Below are positions 11,407 through 22,988 of a stretch of DNA of 64,000 nt, piece by piece. Below the pieces are notes generated by a model. It saw nothing but the letters and a program-made list of their open reading frames with translations, had not been told where the DNA came from and ran no database searches. The DNA is from Lonicera japonica. Taxonomy: Eukaryota; Streptophyta; Magnoliopsida; Dipsacales; Caprifoliaceae. Each line of letters starts with the position of its first letter. Position 1 is the stretch's first letter. The stretch lies in assembly GCA_021464415.1 (NCBI GenBank), contig CM038467.1, positions 45,879,715-45,943,714 on the forward strand, written 5' to 3'. The position numbers and the translations under genes are program-made.

Positions 11407-12357
11407 ATGCTCGGGGACTTGTACATTGATCTTCGAATAAGTCCACCAAGAGGCCAACCACCACCAAGGCATCCTTCTCCATCACCTCCTCCATCCGAGA
11501 TGGATAACGAAGACATTGAGTCAAATGCCGGAGAGAACAATGATCACAATCGTCCGGTCCGCACAATGCGAGATTACCTTCAACCTCCTAGAGGCACTTC
11601 AAACTCTTGCATTGTCATTCCCGCAGGACAAGCCGGAACATTTAATCTCAAACCGGGCATGTTGCAACATATACCATCATTTCATGGTATGGATTCCGAA
11701 AACCCTTACTTGCATTTAAAAGATTTTGAGGAAGTTTGCTCTACTTTTAGAGAAGCTAACACAAATGAGGAAGTAATGAGGTTAAAACTTTTTCCATTCT
11801 CTTTAAAGGACAAAGGCAAAATATGGCTAAATTCTCTACGTCCCAATTCCATTCGAAGTTGGCAAGAATTACAAACCGAATTTTTAAAGAAATTCTTTCC
11901 TGTTCATCGAACCAATGCTTTGAGACGGCAAATTTCAAATTTTTCTCCTAAAGAAAATGAAAGTTTTTACAAATGTTGGGAAAGATACAAAGAACTTTTG
12001 AATTCTTGCCCCCATCATGGACATGAGACATGGAGTATTGTGAGCTATTTTTACGAATCACTCACTCCCGCCATGCGCACGTTTGTGGAAACGATGTGTA
12101 ATGGAAATTTTTTGAGCAAAAGTCCGGAGGAAGCTTTGTTGTACTTTGATGAAATAGCCGAAGGTGCCCAAAATTGGAACACCTACACGGACGAGGTTAA
12201 GGGTAAAGTTTCCGAGAGAGGGGGTTTGTACCAATTGTCAAAAGGTGATGACATTGAGTTAAAATTTATTCAATTGTCAAAGAAAGTCGAAGCCATGGAG
12301 TCTAGTAAAATGAGGGAAGGTACTGTAGGTACTAGCACCGTTTGTGTCATTTGTTAG
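11407..12357 (+). pseudogene. gag: Athila element 1 Gag, N-terminal open segment
   Basis: 316 residues from the first ATG after the leader. A proline-rich start is followed by the plant retrotransposon gag domain (about residues 100-250, with FPFSLKDKGKIWLNSLRP and FYKCWERYKELLNSCPHH). Gag forms the particle that packages element RNA in the cytoplasm. The segment ends in TAG at 12355-12357, inside the zinc knuckle C-x2-C-x4-H-x4-C just after its second cysteine. Element 2 has GAG (Glu) at this codon (CVICEKVGHSTEEC). The frame continues directly into 12361-13410, so this is one interrupted polyprotein. Confidence 0.85.
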
Positions 12358-12360
12358 AAG

Positions 12361-13410
12361 GTGGCACATTCCACGGAGGAGTGTCACACAATTCCATCCT
12401 TCAAAGAGGTCCTTCAAAGCCCCTCAGAAATCAATGCTATGAACTCATACCCTAGGCCACACAATGACCCATTTTCTCAAAGGTACAATGAAGGGTGGAG
12501 AAATCATCCTAACTTTAGTTGGGGAGAAAACCAAAATTCTCATCAAAATTCGAATGCAAATTCAAATTCCTACCAACAAAGACCACCTCCACCCCAAAAC
12601 AACTCTTTTGGCCAAACTAACCAAAACCCAAATGCAAATTTGGAGTCTCTTTTGCGGCAATTTATAGACAAGACCGATAGAGAGGTTAGTGATTTGAAAA
12701 CCCAAATGTCCAAACTCACAACCGCGTTGTCCACCCAAGAAAAAGGGAAATTTCCATCTCAACCCTTAGCCAATCCCCGAGGCCAAGCTTTAGTGATCAA
12801 TGAGTGTGAATCGAGTGGGAATGTCGAAGAATTGAAATCCATCACCATCCTTAGGAGTGGGAAAGAGATTGACAAAACTATAGTTCCTAAGGCCAAAAAG
12901 CCGGTGGACATAGCCGAGTCAAGTCAAGTTGAGGAGATCACCTTAGAGGAGAGAATGAGGGAAGAAGAGAAAGTTGGAAAGGAGGATTTAGAGAAAATCA
13001 AGAATAGTGTCAAAGTCCCTTTTCCGGAGAGGTTATCTCAACCTTTCAAGGAGACCCGAAATGCCGAAATTCTTGATGTGTTTAGGCAAGTCAAGATCAA
13101 CATTCCTTTGCTTGATGCGGTCAAGCAAATACCTTCATATGCTAAATTTCTCAAGGATTTGTGTACCACCAAAAGAAGGTTGAATGTTAAGAAAAAGGCG
13201 TTTATGATGGAGCAAGCGAGCTCGATCATGCAAGGCACTCGCATTCCAAAATTTAAAGATCCCGGTTGCCCAACAATTTCATGTTTGATTGGTAATTATC
13301 GTATAAAGAATGCCTTGCTTGATTTGGGAGCTAGTGTTAATGTTTTGCCATTTTCAGTCTACCAACAATTGGGTTTAGGAGAGTTGAAACCCACGAAAGT
13401 CACGATCTAA
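12361..13410 (+). pseudogene. Athila element 1 Gag C-terminus and start of protease
   Basis: Same frame as the segment upstream, between two nonsense codons. It holds the second half of the zinc knuckle, an Asn/Gln/Pro-rich region (about residues 30-90) and a charged region. It ends in the aspartic protease, whose active-site motif reads DLGASVNVLP (near residue 323). A Leu where D-S/T-G proteases have Ser/Thr is also seen in element 2, so it is probably a family trait. The terminal TAA (13408-13410) stands where element 2 has CAA (Gln), inside the protease. The first residue is an artefact of opening the frame after the stop. Confidence 0.8.
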
Positions 13411-16400
13411 TTGGCGGATCGATCGGTCAAGATTCCAAGGGGAATTGTAGAAGACGTGCTAGTTCAAATTGATAAATTCTATTTTCCCGTGGATTTCATA
13501 GTTCTTGACATGCAACCGGTATCCAATCCCGGAAATGAGATTCCCGTAATTTTGGGGAGACCCTTTCTTGCAACATCAAATGCTATCATCAATTGCAAGA
13601 ATGGGATTGTAAAATTGGCCTTTGGAAATATGACTCTTGAGCTCAATGTGTTTTCAATAAGTAACAAGCAAGAAGATTTTGATGATGAAATTGAACATGT
13701 CAACATGATAGAGTCATTAATACAAGACCATTTTTCTTTCACTTATGAATCGGAATCATTGGAGGATTTGCTAACCACTCCCAATGATCCCGAGGAATGT
13801 GTGCATTTGTTTTCTTTGGATGATAGGAACAAGGAAGAACTCTTGAAGAATGAAGAAAATGCACAAGTGGAACCGCCAAAGCTTGAAGGAAAGATGGAGC
13901 ACAAGCCCCTTCCTAGCAATTTAAAGTACGCTTTCCTAGGTGCTTTTGAAACTTACCCCGTGGTAATTTCTTCCGAACTCTCAAATGATCAAGAAGAACG
14001 GTTGGTAAGTATGCTAAGTAAGTATCGAAAAGCTTTTGGGTGGAAGTTAGCCGACCTCCAAGGAATTAGTCCATTGATTTGCACTCACAAAATTCACTTG
14101 GAGGAAGGTGCAAAGCCATCAAGACAATTTCAACGCCGGTTAAACCCTCACATGCAAGAAGTAGTAAGAACCGAGGTGTTGAAATTGCTTGATGCCAAGA
14201 TCATCTATCCAATTTCGGATAGCAAATGGGTGAGTCCGACCCAAGTTGTACCTAAAAAATCCGGACTTACGGTAGTAAAGAATGAAAATGATGAGTTAAT
14301 ACCTCAAAGAGTCACCACCGGGTGGCGAATGTGCATAGACTACCGTAAGTTAAACGAAGTCACTAGAAAGGACCATTTCCCACTCCCGTTTTTAGATCAA
14401 ACACTTGAAAGAGTAGCGGGTCATGAGTTCTATTCTTTCTTAGACGGATTTTCCGGGTACAACCAAATCGAAATTGATCTTGAGGACCAAGAAAAAACAA
14501 CCTTCACATGTCCGTTTGGTACTTTTGCTTATCGAAAAATGCCTTTTGGTTTGTGCAATGCACCGGCCACTTTTCAAAGATGTATGTTGAGCATTTTTAG
14601 TGATATGGTAGAGAAAACTCTAGAAGTTTTTATGGACGATTTTACCGTTTACGGTAAGTCGTTCGATAATTGTTTGCTCAATGTTGAACATGTGTTAGCA
14701 AGGTGTATCGAGAAGCAACTCGTCCTCAATTGGGAGAAATGCCACTTCATGGTGACAAAGAGAATTGTATTGGGCCATGTTATATCGGGCAAAGGCATTG
14801 AAGTAGACAAGGCGAAAATCGAGCTTATCTCAAAGCTCCCCACCCCCAAGTCAATCAAGGATGTTCGTTCATTCTTGGGGCATGCCGGATTCTACCGAAG
14901 GTTCATTCAAAATTTTAGCACCATTGCTAAACCCATGTGCAAGTTGCTCTTGAAAGATGCCCCATTTGAATGGACCAAGGAATGTGAAGAAGCCTTTGTA
15001 AAACTCAAACACATGCTCACTACGGCACCCATCATGCAAACTCCCGATTGGAGTTTGCCATTTGAACTCATGTGCGACGCAAGTGACTATGCCATTGGGG
15101 CGGTCCTCGGTCAAAGAAAAGACAAAAAGCCCGGAGTCATTTACTATGCAAGCCGAACTCTCAATGAGGCTCAAATGAACTACACCACCACCGAGAAAGA
15201 ACTCTTGGCTATTGTCTTTGCCCTCGACAAATTTCGATCTTACCTCATAGGGTCACCTATTGTCATTTTCACCGATCATGCGGCCCTCAAGTATCTCTTC
15301 ACAAAGAAAGATGCAAAGCCAAGGCTTCTAAGATGGATTCTTCTCCTACAAGAATTCAATCTTTTCATAAAGGATAAGAAGGGTGTCGAAAATGTGGTGG
15401 CGGATCATTTATCTCGCCTTTCATTCACCGACCACATTGAAGAGAATGCTATTAAAGACTCTTTTCCGGATGAGCAACTATTCACAATCTCCTCTTCACC
15501 ATGGTATGCCGATATCGTGAATTATCTTGTCACCGGAAAGTTGCCAAGCCATTGGAATGCCCAAGATCGAAGAAAATTCTTGTTCGAGGTCAACCGGTTC
15601 TATTGGGATGACCCGTATTTGTTCAAGTATGGGGCGGATCAAATCATTCGCCGATGTATTCCCAATGACAAGTTCGAAAGAGTTCTAAGCTTTTGCCATA
15701 ATGAAGCTTGTGGTGGACACTTCTCGGCCAAGAAGACGGCCGCCAAGATCTTACAATGTGGCCTTTATTGGCCAACAATGTTCAAGGATGCCCATGCCTT
15801 TTGCAAAGCTTTCCCGAGATGCCAAATGCTTGGAGGAATCACAAGAAAAAGCATGATGCCTCTCAACCCGATCCTCGTGGTTGAAATCTTCGATTGTTGG
15901 GGCATTGACTTCATGGGACCGTTCCCATCTTCTTTTGGTAATCTCTATATCCTTCTTGCGGTTGATTATGTTTCTAAATGGGTGGAGGCCTTAGCTTGCA
16001 AAACAAATGATCATAAAGTTGTGATCCGATTTTTAAAAGATAATATTCTTGCAAGATTTGGCACCCCAAAGGCAATAATAAGTGATGGAGGCTCACATTT
16101 TTGCAACAAACCTTTTGAATCATTAATGCAAAAATATGGTGTAAACCATAAAGTGTCCCTCGCTTATCATCCACAAACAAACGGGCAAGCGGAGCTTGCA
16201 AACCGAGAGATAAAACAAATCTTAGAAAAAACGGTAAATCCGAATCGTAAAGATTGGTCATTGCGACTAAATGATGCTCTTTGGGCTTACCGAACCGCTT
16301 TCAAAACAACTCTCGGGATGTCGCCATATCGCATTGTGTATGGCAAGCCTTGTCACTTGCCCGTTGAATTGGAACATAAATCGTTTTGGGCAGTAAAATT

Positions 16401-16788
16401 GTTGAATAGTGGTTTTGAGGAATTCGGTAAAAACCGGATGTTGCAAATAGAGGAATTGGAGGAATTGAGGAGGCATGCGTATCAAAATTCAAAATTAAGC
16501 AAGGAAAGGGCGAAAAAATTTCATGATAAATCGATTTTGAGAAAAGATTTCAAACTTGGTCAAAAAGTCCTTGTTTATGATACTCGTCTCCACCTTTTTC
16601 CAGGAAAATTAAAGTCTCGTTGGACCGGCCCTTATATTGTCAAGCATGTATTTCCATTTGGGGCCGTGACAGTGGTTGATCCAAAAACGGGTTTCGAATT
16701 CAAAGTTAACGGGCAAAGATTGAAATCGTTTTTGGAAATTCCAACGCTAGAGGAGTCCACCTCTCTAAGCGACCCGACCTACGCCTAA
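13411..16788 (+). pseudogene. pol: Athila element 1 Pol: protease end, RT, RNase H, integrase
   Basis: 1,125 codons in the same frame as gag. Order: protease remainder (residues 1-50), linker, reverse transcriptase (about 230-480; [10 protein letters not shown] and catalytic FMDDFTVYG), RNase H (about 540-670; [15 protein letters not shown] with its catalytic Asp) and integrase (about 740-1080; H-x6-H, then core acidic residues in [15 protein letters not shown] and ELANREIK). It copies element RNA to DNA and inserts it. The RT, RNase H and integrase-core catalytic residues are present. The integrase zinc finger reads CKAFPRC, lacking the third metal ligand expected in the family. No env-like frame follows. 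Confidence 0.88.
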
Positions 16789-16970
16789 TAAGCATAGGTC
16801 ATGTTTGTATATAATTTTTGTTTATTTTCTGGAGTTTTAGGACGATCGTCACAAGTTGGAAAAAGTTCATGGACTAAAACGCAAAAACAGCAAACTTGGA
16901 GGTACTAGAGTGAATGGACCAAAAGCCAAAAAAATCAAAGTTTCAAAAAAATTTGGAGTCCACTGCCAGA

Positions 16971-17010
16971 GCTCTGATCGATCAACCACACCCTCTGATC
17001 GATCAGAGGG
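16971..17010. repeat. TGATCGATCA palindromes downstream of pol
   Basis: A perfect 20-bp palindrome CCCTCTGATCGATCAGAGGG lies at 16991-17010, preceded by a half-decayed copy GCTCTGATCGATCAACC at 16971-16987. The spacing of about 20 bp repeats the within-pair spacing of the LTR array. Confidence 0.8.
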
Positions 17011-17766
17011 TATTTTTTCCTGCAAAAAAAAAAAAAAAAAAAAAAATTTTGCCCCAAAATGCCCCTTTCTTCCCCATTTCGAGCTCCTCTCTCTCCCATC
17101 CTCCATTAACCCTCGCTTCATCACCCCAAACACTAAAATACCTCCACCAAACACTCCATTAAAAATCATTCATCCATTAAATCCTTCTAATCCTTCACCA
17201 CTTTCTCCATTTTTACCCATAAAACATCAAACCCATCACTTTCTCTCACTAAAAATTCAAACCCTTCACCCCACCTCCATTTTCGAAATCCTCACCAAAA
17301 ATTCTGATTTGTGCCTTCTATTCTACCCACTTATCATCTCAAGCACATAACCTTCACTCCCATCCATTAATTTCCACCCAAATCTTGAATTATGACCCCA
17401 TAGATCCCCAATTTCGAAACCCACTTGTCCCAAGCTCCAATGGCATCATCCTCTACCAACCCCAAGTCCAAGAAGAAGCATGGTCACTCCTCCTAACTTT
17501 GAAAACTCCATTTTTTTATTTTATTTATTTTTATTTTTTTATTTTATTTTTTTGCTTTATATTCTTTTTGGGTTATTGGATTTTCTAAACATAACTACTT
17601 GTGATGGCTTAAGTGTTAATTTTGCATGTTATGTTGGACTAATGCTAACCCGTATTTCTTAGATTTTTGTATATATTGTAGCTTTGAAATTGATCCTAGC
17701 TTCTTTTTGGAGAAATTGGAAAGCAATTTTCCAAGAATTCGCCCATTTTTTTCGTCGTCTTCAAAA

Positions 17767-17804
17767 GCATTGAGGACAATGCCAACTTTAAGTTGGGGGG
17801 TGAG
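17767..17804 (+). other. Conserved stem-loop and internal purine tract, element 1
   Basis: GCATTG-AGGA-CAATGC (17767-17782) forms a 6-bp stem with a four-base loop, followed by aagttggggggtgag (17790-17804). Element 2 has the same arrangement with an A-T outer pair (28661-28676), and element 3 has a decayed form (59013-59050, minus). The tract resembles the real polypurine tract 1.1 kb downstream and may be a second priming site. Confidence 0.7.
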
Positions 17805-18902
17805 CACTTTCAAATCTCAAATTTTCAAGCATGCCTTCTTTCATGTTAATTTTCTCCATGCTAGGATCGATTTCACCATTTTATCGAAGTTCGAAAATTG
17901 ATGATCAATTTTTTTAGAATTGTCCTTGAATTGTTGGTTTTTGGCATGAAATTCTTGATTTGGATAGGTAGTTGAATGATAATCTCTATGGCATTGCTTC
18001 ATTTAGATTCTTGAGCCTTGTAGTTTCCTATGAATATGCATAATGTTGTGGCTTGATTTAGTCTTTGGTATCACATAGAGTGATTTTCATCTTGTGTAGA
18101 GAGAAATAATGTTCAAATGCAATAAAAGCTCTTTCGAAAAGATCCTCCTTAGAGGGGACACATGCATGGCACTTACAAAAAATTTGAGAACTTGGATGAC
18201 TTTTAAACTTAATATTGACTTTAAGCTTCACTTGACTAAATCCATAAGTCATTTTGTCTAATATTAAGGATAGGCAAAGGTTACCATATGGAAAAAGGGT
18301 GAATAGCTTCCTTTGTGCATTTAAAAAGAAAAAAAAGAAAAAAAAAGAAAAAAAAAAAGAAAAGAAGCTATAAATGCAAAATCACAAAGTGAGACCGCTG
18401 CCCTCCATAGAGATGCAAACCACCTTGAGCTAATTTAGCAAAAAGTCCAAGTAAAAGATAAAGAAAAGTGCTTAAAATTGACAAAGTTCTTGAGCTTTTG
18501 TTTTTGAAAGATTTCTCTCTTCCACTATTGATGAATAGAACTATTTGTGATTAAAAATGATTGTGTCATAGATCCATATGCATAGTGTGTTCATATGGGA
18601 ATGTGGAGCTAGTTTCTAAAGGAGATTGTAAGCAATGGAGATCGTTATTCAAATGCCAACATTCCGGAAATTGCAATGGTAATGACAAACACTTGAATCA
18701 ATTCATGGAAATGCTTCAATTCTACTACTTAGAGTTCAAACTTCGGATGTTTGTGGGTATCATCACTGTAAACCCTCACGAGACACAACTCGTCTTCTAG
18801 GGGAACTTAGGAGTTCAAAGGCTTAATGCATGTGCTAAATGCATTTTCGGATATTATATATAGCTATTTTTATTTTGCTTGCTAAGGGACTAGCAAGAGT
18901 TT

Positions 18903-18915
18903 AGTTGGGGGGTGT
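18903..18915 (+). other. Polypurine tract of element 1
   Basis: agttggggggtgt directly precedes the 3' LTR start TGATAAACGCG. It is the expected plus-strand priming site. Confidence 0.8.
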
Positions 18916-20856
18916 TGATAAACGCGTAATTTTGTAGTCGCTAACGCTCTTTTGATTGTGTTTATCGCGTTTATTTTAGCCTAGATTAATTAAATTAACC
19001 CACTTTTGCACACACACTCAAAATATCAAGAATTGCTTTAACATGGCTCAAAGTAGCCTTTTCTAGTATCTTGATTGTGCTCATAGATTTTGGAAGCAAG
19101 TTGGGAAGCTTTGGGAAGGATTCAAGAGAGATAGAAGCCAAAAGAGAAGAAAAAAAGTCTCCCGAAGTGTCCTCTGATCAATCAGAGGAGCCTCTGATTG
19201 ATCAGAGGCCACCTTTTAGTGCAAAACTTACCCTCTGATCGATCAGAGGATGCTCTGATCGATCAGAGCCCACCTTTTCAAGCCAAAATCTCCCCTCTGA
19301 TCGATCAGAGGAGCCTCTGATCGATCAGAGACCTCCCAGATTGCACAGCACAGCCCCCAAAAGCAGCTTTTCTCCTCTTTTGATGCATTGAAACTCACCA
19401 AAAGTGCTGGACTTTCCATTTCTAGATAGGATGAGGTGCTTACCCATTGGGTTCTTTAGAAAAGTGTACTAGAATACCCATTTTTGGGCATTGCTCTCCC
19501 ATTATTTATTGGCTCTTTGTCCCTCATGTAAAGGAGGAAATTTTCTAGATCTAGATTCAAGTAGCATAAATATTATTTTCCTGCACTTTCTCTCTATCTA
19601 TCACTTGTAAGAAATCTAGAGAGAGAAACTCTTGAGAGAAATGGAAATCCCTTTAATGGTTTTTGTTCATACAACTATCATGGAGTAGTTTCATTGCTAA
19701 GGCTAAAGGATGAAGTTTGCATTGCATTAATTATGTAAGTTTGTTTCTCATTCCATTGTTAGTGTTGTTAAATACTTCTTGAATCCTTCATCTTCTCTAT
19801 TCAATCAACCATTCATAAGCTAGTAAGATAATCCTCATAAGGTGATTTGACTTTGTATGCCTTGTATACATAGATCTCAAGCATTAATGAGGAGATGATG
19901 CACTTGTGTATTTCTTATTAGCCTATGTCCATTCCTTCTATGATTGAGATACTTTACATTGCCAAGCATGTTTAGTCTTTGAATATTCATGGAAATACCA
20001 TAAATTTGAGATTCCAATCCTTGAATGCTTTAATGATATGTTGAGTGCTTTCTACACTTTATGTGATTTTGAGACTCAATATTTTCTTAGTTAGAGTGTT
20101 GCCAAGGAGGATCTCTTAAGTTTATGCCATAATCAACTACACTAATCACCTTAAGGATTCAATTTGTATTTATCAAATGTGTCTAAATCGGATGATTTAA
20201 TCTCCACCTAGACCTCCCAATCTTAGACAAATGAAATGTTATGATTTATTGTGCTAAACTTTTTAGTTGGCCATTTTCATAATCAAGTCAATTGCCTAGG
20301 GGAAACTAACAATGAATTCTCAATGCCTAGTTTAATTTTATGCCTTTTCTTTTGGTGTATCTCAAGTTTGCATCTTGGTTGGACATTATATGGGAATGGG
20401 TTGCACTTGCTTCACACCCTTTGTTACAAGATAAAAATGAGAGATACATTTGTGTTGAGCTTTACTTACACCCTTTCTTTATATGGCATTTATATGGGAA
20501 TGGGTTGCTCTTGCTTCACACCCTTTTGCTTAGAAAAGTGTAAGGTACTCAACACTTAGGAATTGCATTGAGAATTTTGAATGAGATTTATTTTACATAA
20601 CATTGCAAAGCAAACGAATTCTATAATGCCTTAGCCTTTTCTTATCAATTGATACATCACTTTAATTTTTATTGCAAGACTTTAAAATCAACAACTAAAA
20701 TCAACCAATCAAATTCTCTTGAACAAAGCCTTGGACTCGTAATCACCACATCGTCTTTCCGACTATCCTTGTGGTTCGACACTTGGACTTACCAAGTATT
20801 ATAACTTGACAACCTACACTTGGGTTCCTAAGCGCGGAAGTATTTCGGGCGCGTCA
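18916..20856 (+). mobile_element. 3' LTR of element 1
   Basis: A copy of 9300-11241 with a single one-base deletion near the end, by eye. The palindrome array lies at 19171-19331. It ends GGGCGCGTCA, followed by CACAC. Confidence 0.9.
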
Positions 20857-21099
20857 CACACACCAAAAACGAGTTGGATCAAAACGAATTGAAAAATGGG
20901 CCAAGTTGGACTTGGGTCTAATTCGTTTTGTTGCTTAGGGTTTCTCACTAGGGTTCCCCTTTAAAAGGGAACAATTGTTCTTCTTGGTCGTCTAAGGTGA
21001 GTTATAGAGGCAGAAAACGAAATAGATGTGAGAACCCTAAAGGCGCTAGTACACCAAGTAAGGATTTGATCTCATTCGTGTGTGCATATCGTAGAGGCG
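20857..21099. other. Spacer between elements 1 and 2
   Basis: 243 bp of older sequence lies between the two Athila insertions. It contains a TATA-like tttaaaaggg (20962-20971) and the words 'agggtttctcactagggttcc'. It probably continues the unclassified sequence that ends at 9299 and resumes at 39868. Confidence 0.4.
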
Positions 21100-22831
21100 T
21101 GATAAACGCTTAATATTGTCATTCATACGCTCATTTTCGGAGTTGTTTGATGCGTTTATTTCTCTAAAACTACTCGGTTTGCCAACTTATTTCGCGATTA
21201 GTCTCGTAGTACTTTTGTATTTAACAATGCTTGGAAAGGCACATTTTGTGTTAATTTTGGTGTCTTTAGATTTCAAGAAATATTGTATTTAATAAAATAG
21301 TGAAATTTTCCATGGACAAAAATAATCCAAGAAAGTAAGTCTCCATGTGATTAAAGAGCATCCAAGAAAATGGAAGTCTCCATGTCCATGTGATTAAAGA
21401 GAGAAAGTGAAATTGTCCATGTGATTAAAGAGCATCCAAGAAAGTGGAATTCTCCACCAAAAATAAGAAAAAAGCATTGTTTATTTTTGGCATCCAACAA
21501 AACTCTCCTATTTATAGTCTTCATTGTTGCTTTGGAGAGGGGATCTTAGTCTTATTTTTATTTCTCATTTCTCAATTTATAGAGAGCTTGTAATATTGTT
21601 TTCTTGAGAGAGAAATGGAGTTCACTTTTATAATTCTTGTCTCTACATTTATTATGGAGTAAATTTCTTTGCTAAGGCTAAAAGATGAAATTTGCACTGC
21701 ATTAATTATGTAACTTCAATTCTCATTCCATTGTTAATATTGTTAAATACTTTTTGAATCCTTTATTTTCTCCATTTTTTCAATCATTCATAAGTTAGTA
21801 AGATAATTTTCATATGATGATTTGACTTTGTATGCCTTGTTTACATAGATCTCAAGCATTAATGGAGAGATGGTACACTTGTGTATTTCTTACTAGCCTA
21901 TGTCCATTATTTCTTTGAATGAGATACTTTTCATTGCCAAGCATGATTAGTTTTTGAATATTCATAGAAACACCATAAATTTGAGATTTTAATCTTTAAA
22001 TACTTTAATGATATGTTGAGTGCTTTCTACACTTTATGTGATTTTAAGACTCATCATCTTCTTCGTTAAAGTGTTGCCAAAGAGGATCTTTTAAATTTAT
22101 GTCATAAACAACTTCATTAATCATTTTAAGGATTCAATATGTATTTATCAAATAAGTCTATATAGGACGGTTTGACCTCCACCTAGACCTCCCAATCTTA
22201 GATAAATGAAATGTTATGATTTATCGAGCTAAACTCCTTGTAGTTGGCCATTTTCATAATCAAGTCATTTGCCTAGGGGAAACTAACAATGAGTTCTTAA
22301 ATGCCTAGTTTAAATTTTTGCCTTTTCTTTTTGTGTATTTTAAGTTTGAATCTTGGTTGATATTATATGGGAATGGGTTGCACTTGCTTCACACCCTTTG
22401 TCACAAGATACAAATGAGAGATACACTTGTGTTGGTATTTGGTTACACCCTTTCTTTATATGGCATTTATATGGGAATGGGTTGCTTTTGCTCCACACCC
22501 TTTTGCTTAGAAATGGGTAAAATATTCAACACTTAGGAATTGCATTGAGAACTTTGAATGAGATTGATTTTACTTAACTTTGCAAAACAAATGAATTCTA
22601 TAATGCCTTAGCCTTTTCTCATCTATTGTTACATCATTTTAATTTTTATTGCAAGACTTTAAAATCGACCATTAAAATCAACCAATTAAATTGTCTTAAC
22701 AAAACCTTGGACTCTTAATCACCACATCGTCTTTCCGACTATCTTTGTGGTTCGACACTTGGACTTACCAAGTTTATAACTTGACAACCTGCACTTGGGT
22801 AGCTAAGCACGGAAGTATTTTCGGCGCGTCA
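21100..22831 (+). mobile_element. 5' LTR of element 2
   Basis: Begins TGATAAACGCT and ends TCGGCGCGTCA. It lacks the TGATCGATCA palindromes. Instead 21320-21460 has three imperfect copies of 'gattaaagagcatccaagaaa.tgg'-like sequence with 'tccatgtgattaaagag'. The later two-thirds is homologous to the LTR of element 1. Confidence 0.85.
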
Positions 22832-22837
22832 AGTTTT

Positions 22838-22855
22838 TGGCGCCGTTGCCGGGCA
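22838..22855 (+). other. Primer binding site of element 2 (tRNA-Asp)
   Basis: TGGCGCCGTTGCCGGGCA differs from the tRNA-Asp complement at one base and sits six bases after the LTR. Confidence 0.8.
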
Positions 22856-22988
22856 TACGGTGAGAGACGGATTACGGATTTTGTACAAAAATTCACTTTG
22901 TAAGTATTCTCTCCCTTTGTAAATTATTTTTTCTACTTATTATTTTTTTTAGGTGGAAAATTTTATTCGAGATCACCCTTCCGGGCTT

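Larger units (their letters stand above)
16789..18915 (+). mobile_element. Non-coding 3' internal region of element 1
   Basis: 2.1 kb between pol and the 3' LTR. It contains palindromes at 16971-17010, an A run (about 17023-17046), a CT/A-rich stretch, a T-rich block (17510-17562), a stem-loop plus purine tract (17767-17804), an A/G-rich block (18328-18366) and a conserved phrase near 18756-18785 shared with elements 0 and 2. The ORF at 16856-17350 (164 codons) runs through the palindrome and poly-A and is low complexity. I do not call it env. Confidence 0.75.
9300..20856 (+). mobile_element. Complete Athila-type Ty3/gypsy retrotransposon (element 1)
   Basis: An 11.56-kb element: LTRs of 1,942 and 1,941 bp, tRNA-Asp primer site, a gag-pol frame at 11407-16788, a 2.1-kb non-coding 3' region and a polypurine tract. 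The LTRs looked identical by eye except for one T missing near the 3' LTR end (tattttcggg versus tatttcggg), so insertion is recent. Flanking 5-mers are CGCAC (9295-9299) and CACAC (20857-20861). They differ by one G/A change, consistent with a target duplication plus CpG decay. The RT has the catalytic FMDD box, but two nonsense codons interrupt the polyprotein. No env-like ORF follows pol. Confidence 0.9.

Noticed and set aside
16856..17350. 164-codon ORF after pol of element 1, considered as env
   Set aside because: It runs through a palindrome and a poly-A tract, giving Lys and Pro/Ser/Thr-rich low complexity, with no signal peptide or membrane segment and no counterpart in element 2.
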